From Nostoc foliaceum FACHB-393 (GTDB lineage: Bacteria > Cyanobacteriota > Cyanobacteriia > Cyanobacteriales > Nostocaceae), in the NCBI RefSeq assembly GCF_014698505.1, contig NZ_JACJTD010000009.1:62001-126000 (forward strand): a stretch of 64,000 bases of DNA. Direction: 5' to 3'. A model generated the notes under the pieces. It saw only the letters and a list, made by a program, of their open reading frames with translations. It was not told where the DNA came from and did no database searches. Positions 33,978 to 43,534 of this stretch are shown here, one piece after another; the stretch's first letter is position 1, and the number at the start of each line of letters is the position of its first letter. A program made the position numbers and the translations under genes.

Positions 33978-34862
33978 TTAGCTTCTTCTGTCACGTAATC
34001 GCTCATCGTTCTTATTAATGTCTAATTCCTCACGACGAACAGTACCTTCGGCTTCAACTGTATCCTGTTCAACTACTTTCTTAATTTTCACTTCCTCACG
34101 CAAAACGGCTTCCTTCTGAATATCAGGGGTTTCTTCATAAAGATCCATGCGAGTAACTTCTCCCTCACGGAAGTCAGCCTCAGCAGGCGATACAGTTCTA
34201 CCAGCTTCTTGTGGAGTAGTGCGTTCAATAATTATGCGTTCTTTTTCAACTGGTACAGCAACCCTTGTCGTCTCAGTTTCCACATGTTTGCCAATAGATA
34301 CTTCTCCTGTCTTAACACGGGATTTATTGGCAACTAAACGTTCTTCGTATAGTTTCAGGTTTTGATGATCCTGCTGATTCATATCGTAAAGATTTGGTTC
34401 ATCTTCATACCTGTATGCATTACGATTTCTAGAGACTGGTGGAGCATCTACAGGTGTTGATGTCTCTACAGGTGTTGAGGTACTTAAAGGTGCTTGTCTT
34501 ACTGGAGTCCGATAAACTCCACGCACCTGTTCCTCATAATCGTAATCAATCTGTTCCAAATCATTAAAATCTGGTAAATTTTCTACTTGCTCCTTCGTCA
34601 GCCCAATAGCATAGACGCGTCGATTGCTATAGCTTATTCGGGAACGTCCAATTGGTAACAATACTTGTCTACCAAAGAACCAAAAACCTGTGTCAACAAC
34701 TAAATAGCGGAAATGACCCGAATCATCCACCAAGATGTGTTTGACAGTCCCAACTTTATCGTCATCTATGTCTGAATAGACATCAAAATCCCTAACTTCA
34801 TAGTTATCAAAATCTGCATCACCATAGTTACCAGCAAAGTCTTCGAGTTTATATAAAGCCAT
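33978..34862 (-). CDS. PRC-barrel and DUF2382 (YsnF/AvaK-like) stress protein
   Basis: A 294-residue soluble protein. The N-terminal PRC-barrel (about 20-100) has DVYSDIDDDKVGTVKHILVD and FRYLVVDTGFWFFGRQVLLP. After a Pro/Thr linker comes a DUF2382 domain (about 165-280) with LYEERLVANKSRVKTGEVSI, the VEKERIIIE core and VLREEVKIKK. This combination is frequent in cyanobacteria (AvaK-like proteins linked with akinetes and stress). It is charged and probably repetitive beta structure. ATG 34862 has GGAGGAAA upstream. No partner gene is adjacent. Confidence 0.9.
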   Translation of the reverse strand: MALYKLEDFAGNYGDADFDNYEVRDFDVYSDIDDDKVGTVKHILVDDSGHFRYLVVDTGFWFFGRQVLLPIGRSRISYSNRRVYAIGLTKEQVENLPDFNDLEQIDYDYEEQVRGVYRTPVRQAPLSTSTPVETSTPVDAPPVSRNRNAYRYEDEPNLYDMNQQDHQNLKLYEERLVANKSRVKTGEVSIGKHVETETTRVAVPVEKERIIIERTTPQEAGRTVSPAEADFREGEVTRMDLYEETPDIQKEAVLREEVKIKKVVEQDTVEAEGTVRREELDINKNDERLRDRRS

Positions 34863-35098
34863 ATTCTTTTTCCTCCAACATCTATATTTTCAATTGTAAA
34901 GATATAATTTTTTACTCCTTCTTTCTCAAGAAAGATATTAATGTCTAAAAAATCATTACCGTGGAATTAATGGTTTTAAAAATTCGGGTTAATTAAACCA
35001 AAAGTAAACCTCTGCATATCTGCATAACATAATATTATAGAGGCTTATAACTAAGTCGTTAGACCTGAAATTAGCAAAAGTATTTGAGGAATTCGCAC

Positions 35099-36010
35099 TT
35101 ATTGAGCGTTTTGATTGTTGATAGGAGTACGAACAATATACTGATTGGCAGGTGAATTAGTAGCAATTGGTTCTATTTTCCCTTGGGAAACTAAAGTTTG
35201 ATAAACTAAAGCCGTAATCTCTCCTCTAGTTGCAGGTTTATTTGGATTAAGAACTTTAGGATTTGGATAGTTGACCACTATATTTGCTTTAGTTGCGGCT
35301 GCTACATCTCCAACTGCATATTGCGGAATATTATTGGCATCTGCGTAAGTGTTAGTAATAATGAATGACGCAGGACGGTTAATATTTACAGCATTAGCTG
35401 CTACGGCTGGGGCTTTTGATATTAATAAAGGCTGCATTAAATTAGTAAATGCTAATGGCATTATACGTCTTTTTACAGGTTTTTGTGCGGTTTTTTGAGG
35501 AACTACTCTCTGCATGACTGTGGGCACAGTAACTGCTGATGTACCAGTAGTTAGATTCAGACCTTTGTTTAAAGCAACTATAGCCTCAACCTTAGAAACC
35601 GATTGATTGGGACGAAAGTATCCACCAGGATAACCCGTCATAAATCCTTGTTGATATGCTTCTTCAATGGGACGACTAGCCCAATAGTTTGTAGGAACAT
35701 CTTTATATACAGCACCACTTTGTATCTGGCGAGTTGGTGGTTGGTCAAAAGCTTTACGAATAATTGCTGCAAACTCATCTCGGTCTACTGGCTGTTCTGG
35801 TCGAAATGTACCATCAGGATATCCAGTCACAATATTTCTTGCAGCCAAACCTCGAATAAATGGCTGTGCCCAGTAATTAGGTTGAACATCACTAAAGGTA
35901 GTTGTAGGGGAAGATTGAGCATAGGTATCCAATGCTCCAGCGGCAAGTACCGTTAAATTTAAAGTTAGTAAAGATACACCTGCTGACAGTAACTTAGTTA
36001 ACTGTGTCAT
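35099..36010 (-). CDS. Exported SLH-domain protein
   Basis: A 303-residue protein. A signal peptide (LLSAGVSLLTLNLTVLAAGA) is followed by SLH domain 1 (about 37-90: FSDVQPNYWAQPFIRGL..., NIVTGYPDGTFRPEQPVDRD), SLH domain 2 (about 100-155: YKDVPTNYWASRPIEEAYQQ, GFMTGYPGGYFRPNQSVSK), a basic linker and a more divergent third unit near 215-280 (NIPQYAVGDVAAA...VVNYP...PATRGEITALVY). SLH domains bind cell-wall polymers. It is not a porin, as no barrel follows. It is monocistronic and leftward. Confidence 0.88.
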   Translation of the reverse strand: MTQLTKLLSAGVSLLTLNLTVLAAGALDTYAQSSPTTTFSDVQPNYWAQPFIRGLAARNIVTGYPDGTFRPEQPVDRDEFAAIIRKAFDQPPTRQIQSGAVYKDVPTNYWASRPIEEAYQQGFMTGYPGGYFRPNQSVSKVEAIVALNKGLNLTTGTSAVTVPTVMQRVVPQKTAQKPVKRRIMPLAFTNLMQPLLISKAPAVAANAVNINRPASFIITNTYADANNIPQYAVGDVAAATKANIVVNYPNPKVLNPNKPATRGEITALVYQTLVSQGKIEPIATNSPANQYIVRTPINNQNAQ

Positions 36011-36501
36011 GATCCATGCCCCTTATTTTTTCAATTATTTATTCTTTCTAATACTTCAATAGTTATTAAGTTATTAACAAATAGTGGAGATTTAGTGGAG
36101 AAATTTATTCTACAGCTTGAAATACTACTAAAGACTGACTATGCTTGTTACTTTAGATATAGATAACGCAACAATGAAAATATCAAAAACGTCAATGTTT
36201 TAGTAACGGCTTATGTTAATACAAGGAAAGTAATAAAATCTAAAGCTTGCTTTCGAGAAGAAAAATATAGCGGACTTCTCCACGGCTTTTCCACTATTTA
36301 GATTTAATCTAAGTCTTAAACGATAAATTAATGAAATTTTCCTTATAGTTAACCTTAACTATCAGTTATTTCGCTATGTACCAATTTTACGGACAGAAAT
36401 CAAGTGTTAATTGAATATGAGATACATCTTTAAAAAAATCTTTCTTTGGGTAGTAGAGTTATTGTCTGAAAAAACAAGATGGTTAGCGGTAGGAGGGTAG
36501 A
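36011..36501. other. Intergenic between divergent units, no gene
   Basis: About 490 bp of AT-rich sequence holding the promoters of the SLH gene (leftward) and of the membrane-channel cluster (rightward). The only clear signal is a strong ribosome-binding site (gtaggagggtag) just before 36502. Confidence 0.5.
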
Positions 36502-37782
36502 ATGCGTCAACTTATTATCCAAGTACCACAGGGAAATGGAAAAGCTGTTATCGATATTGCCAAATCTCATAACGGCACAAATCTGGCTCGATTTGAAGGA
36601 AATGCAGAAGAACCGATTGATGTAGTGATTGTTCATGTTTCTAATCGAGAAGTTGGCAAAGTTCTGGACAAGTTGCAAGACTTGCCCAAAGTACAAATTA
36701 CGCTCATACCAACTGGTGTGATGACTCTGCAACCCCCTGCATCGGAAGCACCGCAACAAGTTGTAGATGTGGAAGAACGCAGTCCGATTGAGATTTTTCT
36801 TTCTGGTTTACAAAGTGTTGGCTCTTGGCGAGGTTTTCTTGGTTATGCAGCACTGGCAGGCTTTGTAGTCTGGATTGGCTTGTATACTAATACAGCTTAC
36901 TTGCTGGTGGCGGCGATGCTGATTGCACCCTTTGCAGGCCCGGCGATGAATACAGCGATCGCTACTGCATGGGGCGATCGCAAACTCCTGGGGCGGAGTA
37001 TTTTACGATATTTTGCGGCTTTAGCAGTCACAATTGCCACTACTTGGCTACTTAGCCTGATATTACGGCAAGAAATTCCCACCAGTTTAATGGTAGATAG
37101 CAGCCAGGTTTCAGCAGTGGCAGTGATTTTACCATTGGCAGCAGGAGCCGCAGGGGCGCTCAACTTGGTTCAATCAGAACGGAGTAGTTTAGTATCTGGA
37201 GCAGCAACTGGAATGCTAGTTGCTGCTTCTTTAGCTCCACCTGCGGGAATTGTCGGTATGGCTAGTGCAGTTGGCAGATGGGACATGGCAATTTCGGGAC
37301 TGTTCTTACTGTTTTTGCAACTATGCGGCATTAATTTTTCAGCAGCTTTGTTGTTCCGAATATTTGGGCTGTCTGCTCAAGAAACTCGCTATGGGCGTGG
37401 TAAAAAACGGGTATTCTTTTCTGCCTTGGTGATAACTGTCATCGCATTGGCAGGTTTGTTGACTTGGCAGTTTTCTCATTCTCCCAATTTACAACGCTCT
37501 AGCCTTGCCCAACGTGCCAACGCCCAAGTTCAGAAAACTGTGGAGCAAGTTGGTTTAGCAAAATTAGTCGAGTCGAATGTGCGCTTTACACGATCCAACA
37601 TTCAAGGGCAGGATACCCTACTATCTGTTATTTATGTGCAGCGTCAACCGGGAGTTACAGCGTCTAGTGAAGAAATACGCGATCGCCTCACCCAATCAAT
37701 TCAAACTCAATTATTAAAACAGGACTTTAATGTGACACCTTTAGTTGATGTCAATGTGCTAGAAACACCTGCGAGCAAATAA
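36502..37782 (+). CDS. DUF389 membrane protein
   Basis: A 426-residue protein. The N-terminal 100 residues form a ferredoxin-like soluble domain (MRQLIIQVPQGNGKAVIDIA ... IDVVIVHVSNREVGKVL), then DUF389 membrane helices with IEIFLSGLQSVGSWRGFLGY, LLVAAMLIAPFAGPAMNTAI and SGAATGMLVAASLAPPAGIV. A periplasmic or cytosolic C-terminal domain (about 320-426) follows. The family function is unknown. It has the strongest ribosome-binding site of the cluster and is its first gene, 11 bp before the channel gene. Confidence 0.9.
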   Translation: MRQLIIQVPQGNGKAVIDIAKSHNGTNLARFEGNAEEPIDVVIVHVSNREVGKVLDKLQDLPKVQITLIPTGVMTLQPPASEAPQQVVDVEERSPIEIFLSGLQSVGSWRGFLGYAALAGFVVWIGLYTNTAYLLVAAMLIAPFAGPAMNTAIATAWGDRKLLGRSILRYFAALAVTIATTWLLSLILRQEIPTSLMVDSSQVSAVAVILPLAAGAAGALNLVQSERSSLVSGAATGMLVAASLAPPAGIVGMASAVGRWDMAISGLFLLFLQLCGINFSAALLFRIFGLSAQETRYGRGKKRVFFSALVITVIALAGLLTWQFSHSPNLQRSSLAQRANAQVQKTVEQVGLAKLVESNVRFTRSNIQGQDTLLSVIYVQRQPGVTASSEEIRDRLTQSIQTQLLKQDFNVTPLVDVNVLETPASK

Positions 37783-37793
37783 TAAGACCATTT

Positions 37794-38609
37794 ATGAGTA
37801 GTTCAAAGCTTTCAGAAAAACAAGCCCTAGAAAAAGAACGTAATGAAGTCTTGCAACAGTTGGAAGATTGGCTAGAAATTCCAATGCTGGTGCTTGGCTC
37901 TGTATGGCTAGCACTATTCATCATCGAGATTATCTGGGGATTAAACTCTTTACTGGAAGCCTTTAGCATCACTATTTGGATTATTTTTATATTAGATTTT
38001 CTACTTAAACTAGCGATCGCTCCTCATAAATTTTCCTATATCAAAAGCAACTGGCTAACAGCTATTTCTTTGGTGTTGCCAGCGTTGCGTACTTTTCGCA
38101 TCATACGAGTCATCCGAATACTACGAACAACGCGGGCTGTGCGAGGGCTACAACTGTTGCGAGTTATGACTCGTGCTAACCGAGGAATGCGGGTTTTAGG
38201 AGCAAGTATTAGCCGTCGAGGGTTTGGTTATGTTGTGGGATTAACAATGATTGTTACTTTAATAGGAGCAGCAGGGATGTATGCGTTTGAAAACGAAGTT
38301 CCTGTGGAATCAGGGTTACACAACTACGGTACTGCTTTATGGTGGACAGCAATGCTTATAACAACGATGGGTTCTGAGTATTGGCCCAAAACGCCCGAAG
38401 GACGGCTACTTTGTTTTTTCTTAGCATTGTATGCGTTTGCCGTGTTTGGCTATGTCACTGCGACTTTAGCAACATTCTTTATTGGTCGTGATGCCGATGA
38501 TGACGAAGCAGAGTTAGCTGGAGCGAAATCGATTCAACTCCTTCAGAGTGAAATCGCAGCATTGAGGGAGGAAATTCAAGAATTATTGTATCAGAATCCA
38601 AAGCATTGA
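37794..38609 (+). CDS. Voltage-gated-type cation channel (Kv-like, six-TM)
   Basis: A 271-residue six-helix channel subunit. S1-S3 are at about 30-95. S4 is arginine-rich (ALRTFRIIRVIRILRTTRAV, about 101-120) followed by RGLQLLRVMTRANRGM. S5 is at about 145-163 and the pore helix/filter at 180-197, with TTMGSEYWPKTP in the place of the TVGYGDxxP filter. S6 is at about 202-226 (LCFFLALYAFAVFGYVTATL), then a C-terminal coiled coil (IQLLQSEIAALREEIQELL) suited to tetramerise. The filter change makes strict potassium selectivity uncertain. It is part of the tightly spaced membrane cluster. Confidence 0.87.
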   Translation: MSSSKLSEKQALEKERNEVLQQLEDWLEIPMLVLGSVWLALFIIEIIWGLNSLLEAFSITIWIIFILDFLLKLAIAPHKFSYIKSNWLTAISLVLPALRTFRIIRVIRILRTTRAVRGLQLLRVMTRANRGMRVLGASISRRGFGYVVGLTMIVTLIGAAGMYAFENEVPVESGLHNYGTALWWTAMLITTMGSEYWPKTPEGRLLCFFLALYAFAVFGYVTATLATFFIGRDADDDEAELAGAKSIQLLQSEIAALREEIQELLYQNPKH

Positions 38610-38640
38610 CTTAGCAAAGATTAATTAGTGAGGAAAATTC

Positions 38641-39648
38641 ATGAATGCAGAAATCTCCGCAGCTTGGGATAAGGTTCAAAGTATGATTAACGGGTTCATA
38701 GCTTTGCTACCGAACATTGTATTAGGGTTAATTGTCTTCATCTTCTTTTTGTTTGTTGCTAGCAGAATTAAGGTACTGGTAAAGCGGTTAACTCGCAATC
38801 GTCGTTCTGCCCGAAATCTGGGACTAGTTCTAGGAAGGTTAGCGCAAGGGCTAACAATTTTAATTGGGTTGTTTATTGCCCTTTCCATTGTTATTCCTAC
38901 ATTTAGAGCGGGTGATTTGATACAACTATTGGGAATTAGCGGTGTAGCAATTGGTTTTGCTTTCCGCGATATTTTGCAAAACTTCTTAGCTGGAATTTTA
39001 ATTCTGCTGACTGAACCTTTTCAAATTGATGACCAAATTGTTTTTAAAGGCTTTGAAGGAACAGTCGAAAATATTGAGACACGCGCAACAACAATCAGAA
39101 CTTATGACGGTCGGCGGATTGTCATTCCGAACTCGGAATTATTTACTAATTCTGTAACTGTAAACACTGCCTTTGATAATCGGCGATTAGAGTATGATGT
39201 GGGCATTGGCTACAACGACGACATTGACCGTGCCAAGCAGTTAATGCTAGATGCAATGCATAGTGTAAATGAAGTCTTAAAAGATCCGGCTCCTGATGTA
39301 CTAGTAATGGAACTTGCCGAAAGCACTGTTAACATCCGTGTGCGTTGGTGGGTTCATCCACCACGACGGGCAGATAATCTTATTTCGCGGGATAAAGTGA
39401 TTACTGCAATTAAGAAAACGCTTGTTGCAAACGGCATTGATTTGCCCTTCCCAACTCAACAAATTCTGTTCCACGACCAGACCGAAGAGACAGATGGCGA
39501 TCGCTCCCGTCAGCGTGAAGGTTCGCCATCTGGTAAAGGTGAAGTACCGAAGCCTCGCCGCATCAGTGATTCACTTAGGTTACTTGCTCAAGTGCGCTCC
39601 TCACAAGATAACAACGGTAAAGTAGATTCTCAAACCAACGAAAAATGA
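38641..39648 (+). CDS. MscS-family mechanosensitive channel
   Basis: A 335-residue small-conductance mechanosensitive channel. Three membrane segments (about 18-42, 60-85, 95-120) come first; TM3 reads LGISGVAIGFAFRDILQNFL, and the MscS beta domain follows (PFQIDDQIVFKGFEGTVENI, TIRTYDGRRIVIPNSELFTN). The C-terminal alpha/beta part ends in a charged tail (about 285-335, RSRQREGSPSGKGEVPKPRR). It releases solutes on osmotic downshock. GAGGAAAATTC precedes the ATG. Its last four bases overlap the next start (ATGA), showing translational coupling. Confidence 0.92.
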   Translation: MNAEISAAWDKVQSMINGFIALLPNIVLGLIVFIFFLFVASRIKVLVKRLTRNRRSARNLGLVLGRLAQGLTILIGLFIALSIVIPTFRAGDLIQLLGISGVAIGFAFRDILQNFLAGILILLTEPFQIDDQIVFKGFEGTVENIETRATTIRTYDGRRIVIPNSELFTNSVTVNTAFDNRRLEYDVGIGYNDDIDRAKQLMLDAMHSVNEVLKDPAPDVLVMELAESTVNIRVRWWVHPPRRADNLISRDKVITAIKKTLVANGIDLPFPTQQILFHDQTEETDGDRSRQREGSPSGKGEVPKPRRISDSLRLLAQVRSSQDNNGKVDSQTNEK

Positions 39649-40994
39649 GAAATGTCAAGTTAAGCAAACTGTGGGATCAGCTCCATTCAAGTTACTGGTT
39701 CATACCAGCAGTTATGGCGGTAGTAGCTACTGCTTTAGCTTTCACAATGCTTAATCTTGACCGTACAGACAAGGTGGAAATTAATTATTGGTGGGTTTAT
39801 ACAGGTGGAGCAGATGGAGCGCGATCGCTGTTAGGATCGGTTGCAGGTTCCATGATTAGCGTTGCTGCTACAGCCTTTTCAATTACAATTGTGGCGCTTC
39901 AGTTAGCTGCTTCCAATTTCGGGCCGCGACTTCTGCGTAATTTCATGCAGGATACTGGTAATCAAGTTGCACTTGGCACATTTATTGGTACTTTCATCTA
40001 CTGCTTGCTCGTACTGCGGACAATTCGTGGAGAGGGAGATGGATATAGCCAGTTTGTGCCACAACTTTCGGTTACAGTCGGTATTTTACTCGCAATTATT
40101 AGCATTGGTGTATTAATTTATTTTATCCATCATGCTTCAACAATAATTCAGGCATCTCACGTCATCCAAAATGTTAGCGAGGATTTACATTCAGCAATTA
40201 AGCGGCTATTTCCCGAAAAAATTGGGCATGGTGAACCAGAACATAGCCTTGGAATTGAAGAAATTCCCATGTCTTTTGAGAAAGAGGCTTTACCGATTCG
40301 AGCTAATGGCACTGGTTATTTACAAGCAATTGATGACGAAGAATTGATGAAAATTGCTTGTAAACATAATTTGCTAGTACGCCTTCAGGTTAGACCAGGA
40401 AAATTTCTAATTCAAGGTGGCAATTTAGCCTTGGTTTTTCCTGGAAAAAAAGTAAATAAAAAACTTACCAAACAAATTAATGATGCTTTTATTTTGGGCA
40501 AAGAACGTACAGAACAACAGGATATAGAGTTTCCAATTGATCAATTAGTAGAAATTGCTCTGCGTGCCATTTCCCCTGGAATAAATGATCCATTTACTGC
40601 AATTCGCTGTATTGACCGAATTAACGCTGGATTGTGCCACTTAGTTCAAAGAGATTTTCCTTCGCCCTACCGCTACGATAAAAATAACAAATTGCGCTTC
40701 ATTGCTGAAGGAGTAGATTTTCAAGGATTGGTTGATCGTGCTTTTAACCAAATTCGCCAGTATGGAAAGTCGGATGCGGGAGTAACTATTCGTTTGTTAG
40801 AAGCTATATCTACTATTGCCACCTACACTAACAATTCTAAATATCAAGTAAGCCTGCGCCATCATGCTGACATGATTTTACAAGATAGCCGTGAAGGACT
40901 ATCACAAGAACAAGACTACAAAGATGTAGAAGAGAGTTATTATCAGGTCATTAAAAACTTAAATAATGATGACAATAATAAGGATTGGGATTAA
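39645..40994 (+). CDS. DUF2254 membrane protein
   Basis: A 449-residue protein with four membrane segments in the first 170 residues (YWFIPAVMAVVATALAFTML; GSMISVAATAFSITIVALQL; TFIGTFIYCLLVLRTI; LSVTVGILLAIISIGVLIYF) and a large cytosolic domain containing SPGINDPFTAIRCIDRI and YGKSDAGVTIRLLEAI, all DUF2254 marks. Function unknown. It overlaps the MscS gene by 4 bp, so they are coupled; the pairing hints at a role in ion or osmotic control. Confidence 0.9.
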   Translation: MRNVKLSKLWDQLHSSYWFIPAVMAVVATALAFTMLNLDRTDKVEINYWWVYTGGADGARSLLGSVAGSMISVAATAFSITIVALQLAASNFGPRLLRNFMQDTGNQVALGTFIGTFIYCLLVLRTIRGEGDGYSQFVPQLSVTVGILLAIISIGVLIYFIHHASTIIQASHVIQNVSEDLHSAIKRLFPEKIGHGEPEHSLGIEEIPMSFEKEALPIRANGTGYLQAIDDEELMKIACKHNLLVRLQVRPGKFLIQGGNLALVFPGKKVNKKLTKQINDAFILGKERTEQQDIEFPIDQLVEIALRAISPGINDPFTAIRCIDRINAGLCHLVQRDFPSPYRYDKNNKLRFIAEGVDFQGLVDRAFNQIRQYGKSDAGVTIRLLEAISTIATYTNNSKYQVSLRHHADMILQDSREGLSQEQDYKDVEESYYQVIKNLNNDDNNKDWD

Positions 40995-41038
40995 TCAGAA
41001 TAATGGCGTTTTAAATTAATATTTTTGAGGTAATAATT

Positions 41039-41638
41039 ATGAAAATCCTGAATTGGAAAGGTTATCGAACTATCGCATGGATAGGACAGGCTGTATTAAC
41101 AATTTTTGTCATAGCCGCAGCAGTTCAAGGTAAATGGTCAAATGCCTTGGGGCTTGCATTATTTCTTGTTATATCCTTTATATTTGTCATCCGAGATGAT
41201 AAATTACCCACTTTATTTGATTTTTTGTTTGTCTTGGCTGCATTGCTCAATGCTACTGGTTGGGTATGGGATTTATTTGGGATGCCAGGGCCTTATGACG
41301 AAATTGTTCATGCTTATACGACTTCTGCAATTACCCTAGCACTTAGTTTTTTAGTCTATGGTTCAATGTTGAATATATTTCGGAATCATACACTTTTGTA
41401 TTTAGTGACAATCACTAGTTTTGGAATTGCTATTGGTGCTTTATGGGAAGTCACGGAATGGTCTGCTGGTAAAATTCTCAGTACTCAAGTAATTGAAAGC
41501 TTGGATGACACCATTATTGATTTAGTTATGGACACTCTCGGCGCTGGATTAGCAGCTTTAATTAGCCTTTGGGCGTTGCGAAATTGGACAAGTCGTAATG
41601 CAAAGGCAAATCATTCGCAAACTGAGACATACATTTAA
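41039..41638 (+). CDS. YjdF/DUF2238-like membrane protein
   Basis: A 199-residue protein with five or six hydrophobic segments. Conserved family points: GMPGPYDEIVHAYTTSAITL (facing-membrane Asp/His), GIAIGALWEVTEWSAGK and DTIIDLVMDTLGAGLAALIS. These match the DUF2238/YjdF inner-membrane family of unknown function. GAGGTAATAATT precedes the ATG. It is last in the five-gene cluster (44-bp gap after DUF2254). Confidence 0.8.
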   Translation: MKILNWKGYRTIAWIGQAVLTIFVIAAAVQGKWSNALGLALFLVISFIFVIRDDKLPTLFDFLFVLAALLNATGWVWDLFGMPGPYDEIVHAYTTSAITLALSFLVYGSMLNIFRNHTLLYLVTITSFGIAIGALWEVTEWSAGKILSTQVIESLDDTIIDLVMDTLGAGLAALISLWALRNWTSRNAKANHSQTETYI

Positions 41639-41670
41639 ATTTTTGGGATAATTTATTTTTTGGAAGTCCC

Positions 41671-42855
41671 TTAGGTTGTAACTTTTAGTGCTGATTTCCC
41701 TAAAGACAAACAAATTGCATCATTTTGCGGTGTATGAATGCGACTACAAAGTACATCTCGATAATGTCTTTCCAGAGGATTTTTCTTGGATAAACCAGGA
41801 TTACCAATCAGTTCTAGTCCAATTTCCACAGCACGAATGGCATTATTTGTAACTAGATATTTCACTGTTTGCGCTTGTAAATCAATTTTGGTGTCAAACT
41901 CACCTCGATCAATATCGTTCGCCAGACTGTAAATTAGTCGCTGATTGGCGTATAGTAGTGCTTCGATTTCACCAACGGCTGTTTGAAATCGGGGTAGAGT
42001 TGCTAAACTTGCACCTAAATTAGTAGGCGATCGCTTATTCAAATACTCAACTAACCAATCTCGCGCTGCTGTGGCTACTCCTTGATACAATGCACTCAAC
42101 CACAAACTACCACCTGCTAATTTTAGAGGGTCTGGTGCTAAAAAAGTGTTCAGAGGATGCACATCCAAAGCGTATTCTTGAGGAATCAAGACATCTTCTA
42201 AAATTAGATCGTGGCTGCCAGTAGCTCGCATCCCTAAATGATCCCAAGTTTTCTCAATCCTCATACCAGAAAGATCGCGTGGGACAAGAAAACTGCCTAC
42301 TCGTGGTTCCTCTTCATCTGTTCGCGCCCAAACGACGAAATAACTTAAGATCGGACTGCCCGTGGTGTATTGTTTGTGCCCAGTTATCAGCCAACCACTA
42401 TCTGTTTGTTTGGCAATTGTGGCTGGTAGTCCTCCTCTGGCGGGTGTACCTAATTCTGGTTCCACACGGGCAGCATTGAGTAAAGCAATACCTGTAACTG
42501 ACTCCTGACACAGCCTTTCATAAACTGCGGGATGCCAACGACGAGTCCGGGCTGCATTACTATGTTGTAAGTAGTGCATGGTCAACACCAAAGCTGTAGA
42601 AGCATCACCACTGGCTATCTTTTCAATTACTTGACAGACGGTAGCGTACCCTGAATCTTGTCCACCAAATTCTCTGGGAACCGTGAGACTTAATAGTTGT
42701 GCTTGGTGGAGAGCTTGAAAATTCTCAAAAGGGAAAGAACTGTCGCGATCGTGGATGGCTGCACGAGTGGCAAAATCAGCCGCCAGCGACTCGGCAAGCT
42801 TAAACAAATCAACAGATACTGCTGTATTAGCTTCTAAAACAGGTGATTGTGACAT
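41671..42855 (-). CDS. Acyl-CoA-dehydrogenase-family flavoprotein (DszC/SfnB-like)
   Basis: A 394-residue flavoprotein of the acyl-CoA dehydrogenase fold. Marks: LTVPREFGGQDSGYATVCQV, SGDASTALVLTMHYLQHSNA, GWLITGHKQYTTGSPILSYF and MRATGSHDLILEDVLIP. The usual catalytic Glu region is not clear, and relatives next to sulfonate genes are flavin-dependent monooxygenases or desulfurisation enzymes rather than true acyl-CoA dehydrogenases. ATG 42855; an in-frame TTG at 42864 is possible. It is the left edge of the organosulfur-like island and is followed upstream by a decayed binding-protein gene. Confidence 0.85.
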   Translation of the reverse strand: MSQSPVLEANTAVSVDLFKLAESLAADFATRAAIHDRDSSFPFENFQALHQAQLLSLTVPREFGGQDSGYATVCQVIEKIASGDASTALVLTMHYLQHSNAARTRRWHPAVYERLCQESVTGIALLNAARVEPELGTPARGGLPATIAKQTDSGWLITGHKQYTTGSPILSYFVVWARTDEEEPRVGSFLVPRDLSGMRIEKTWDHLGMRATGSHDLILEDVLIPQEYALDVHPLNTFLAPDPLKLAGGSLWLSALYQGVATAARDWLVEYLNKRSPTNLGASLATLPRFQTAVGEIEALLYANQRLIYSLANDIDRGEFDTKIDLQAQTVKYLVTNNAIRAVEIGLELIGNPGLSKKNPLERHYRDVLCSRIHTPQNDAICLSLGKSALKVTT

Positions 42856-42886
42856 TTGGCTCAATTCCTACCTACTGGAGACAGTG

Positions 42887-43529
42887 CTAATTGCATTTGG
42901 CGATATCTTCATTAAAACTACTGTCCCATAGTTGTTTGACATCAACTTGTAAAGGAATTACACCCGCTTAGAAAAAAGTATCAGCAACCTGTTGTTGAGA
43001 TGCGGTAAGCGCTAGCTATGCCGTCAGGCTTATCGCTTCATCAGAAACAGCAAGTAATTCTGGGTCACGGGCTGTAATATTTCCTGCTATTCCTTCACTG
43101 AAGCCAAAACGGCCAAATAAGCGAAAAGCCGCCGAAGGGGCCACTCCACTCTACTTTGATATTTTGAGTTAGTAGTTGGCGCTCTAATTCGCCACGCTGG
43201 CGTGCAATAGGAATAATCCCACCTTTTTGATACCTCAATCGCATTACTTGAGGTTTTTTTGAAGTTTGATTACTTGTATCATGTCCGCCTAATTAGTTAT
43301 AATTCCCGCATCTGTGCAACAATCGCAAAAGCGTCTTTCCCCCTGGCCCCTGCGGTCTAAATGATAAGTCTTTAACCGGACACGATATTACAGGTATGGC
43401 TGTAGAACTTTTACTAGTGCGAGTGCAACCAGCAACTAGAAAACTGATAAACAGAGTTGTCACTAAAAAGCTACTGATTTGTTGTGATCTGGACTGTGAG
43501 AGAGGAGAGGAATCATCAAAGTAGTCCAA
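42887..43529 (-). pseudogene. Decayed sulfonate-type substrate-binding protein with an embedded class II aldolase fragment
   Basis: Minus-strand reading finds, in order: a lipoprotein signal (FLVTTLFISFLVAGC, from 43529), a stop, then the mature start VMRLRYQKGGIIPIARQRGE and NIKVEWSG of a sulfonate/taurine-type binding protein. Next comes SAAFRLFGRFGFSEGIAGNI followed by TARDPE, which belongs to class II aldolases. Then the binding-protein C-terminus SQQQVADTFF, stop, AGVIPLQVDVKQL appears in a shifted frame. Several stops and frame changes make it non-functional. The composition suggests deletion joining two genes or recombination. Confidence 0.75.
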
Positions 43530-43534
43530 ATGAA

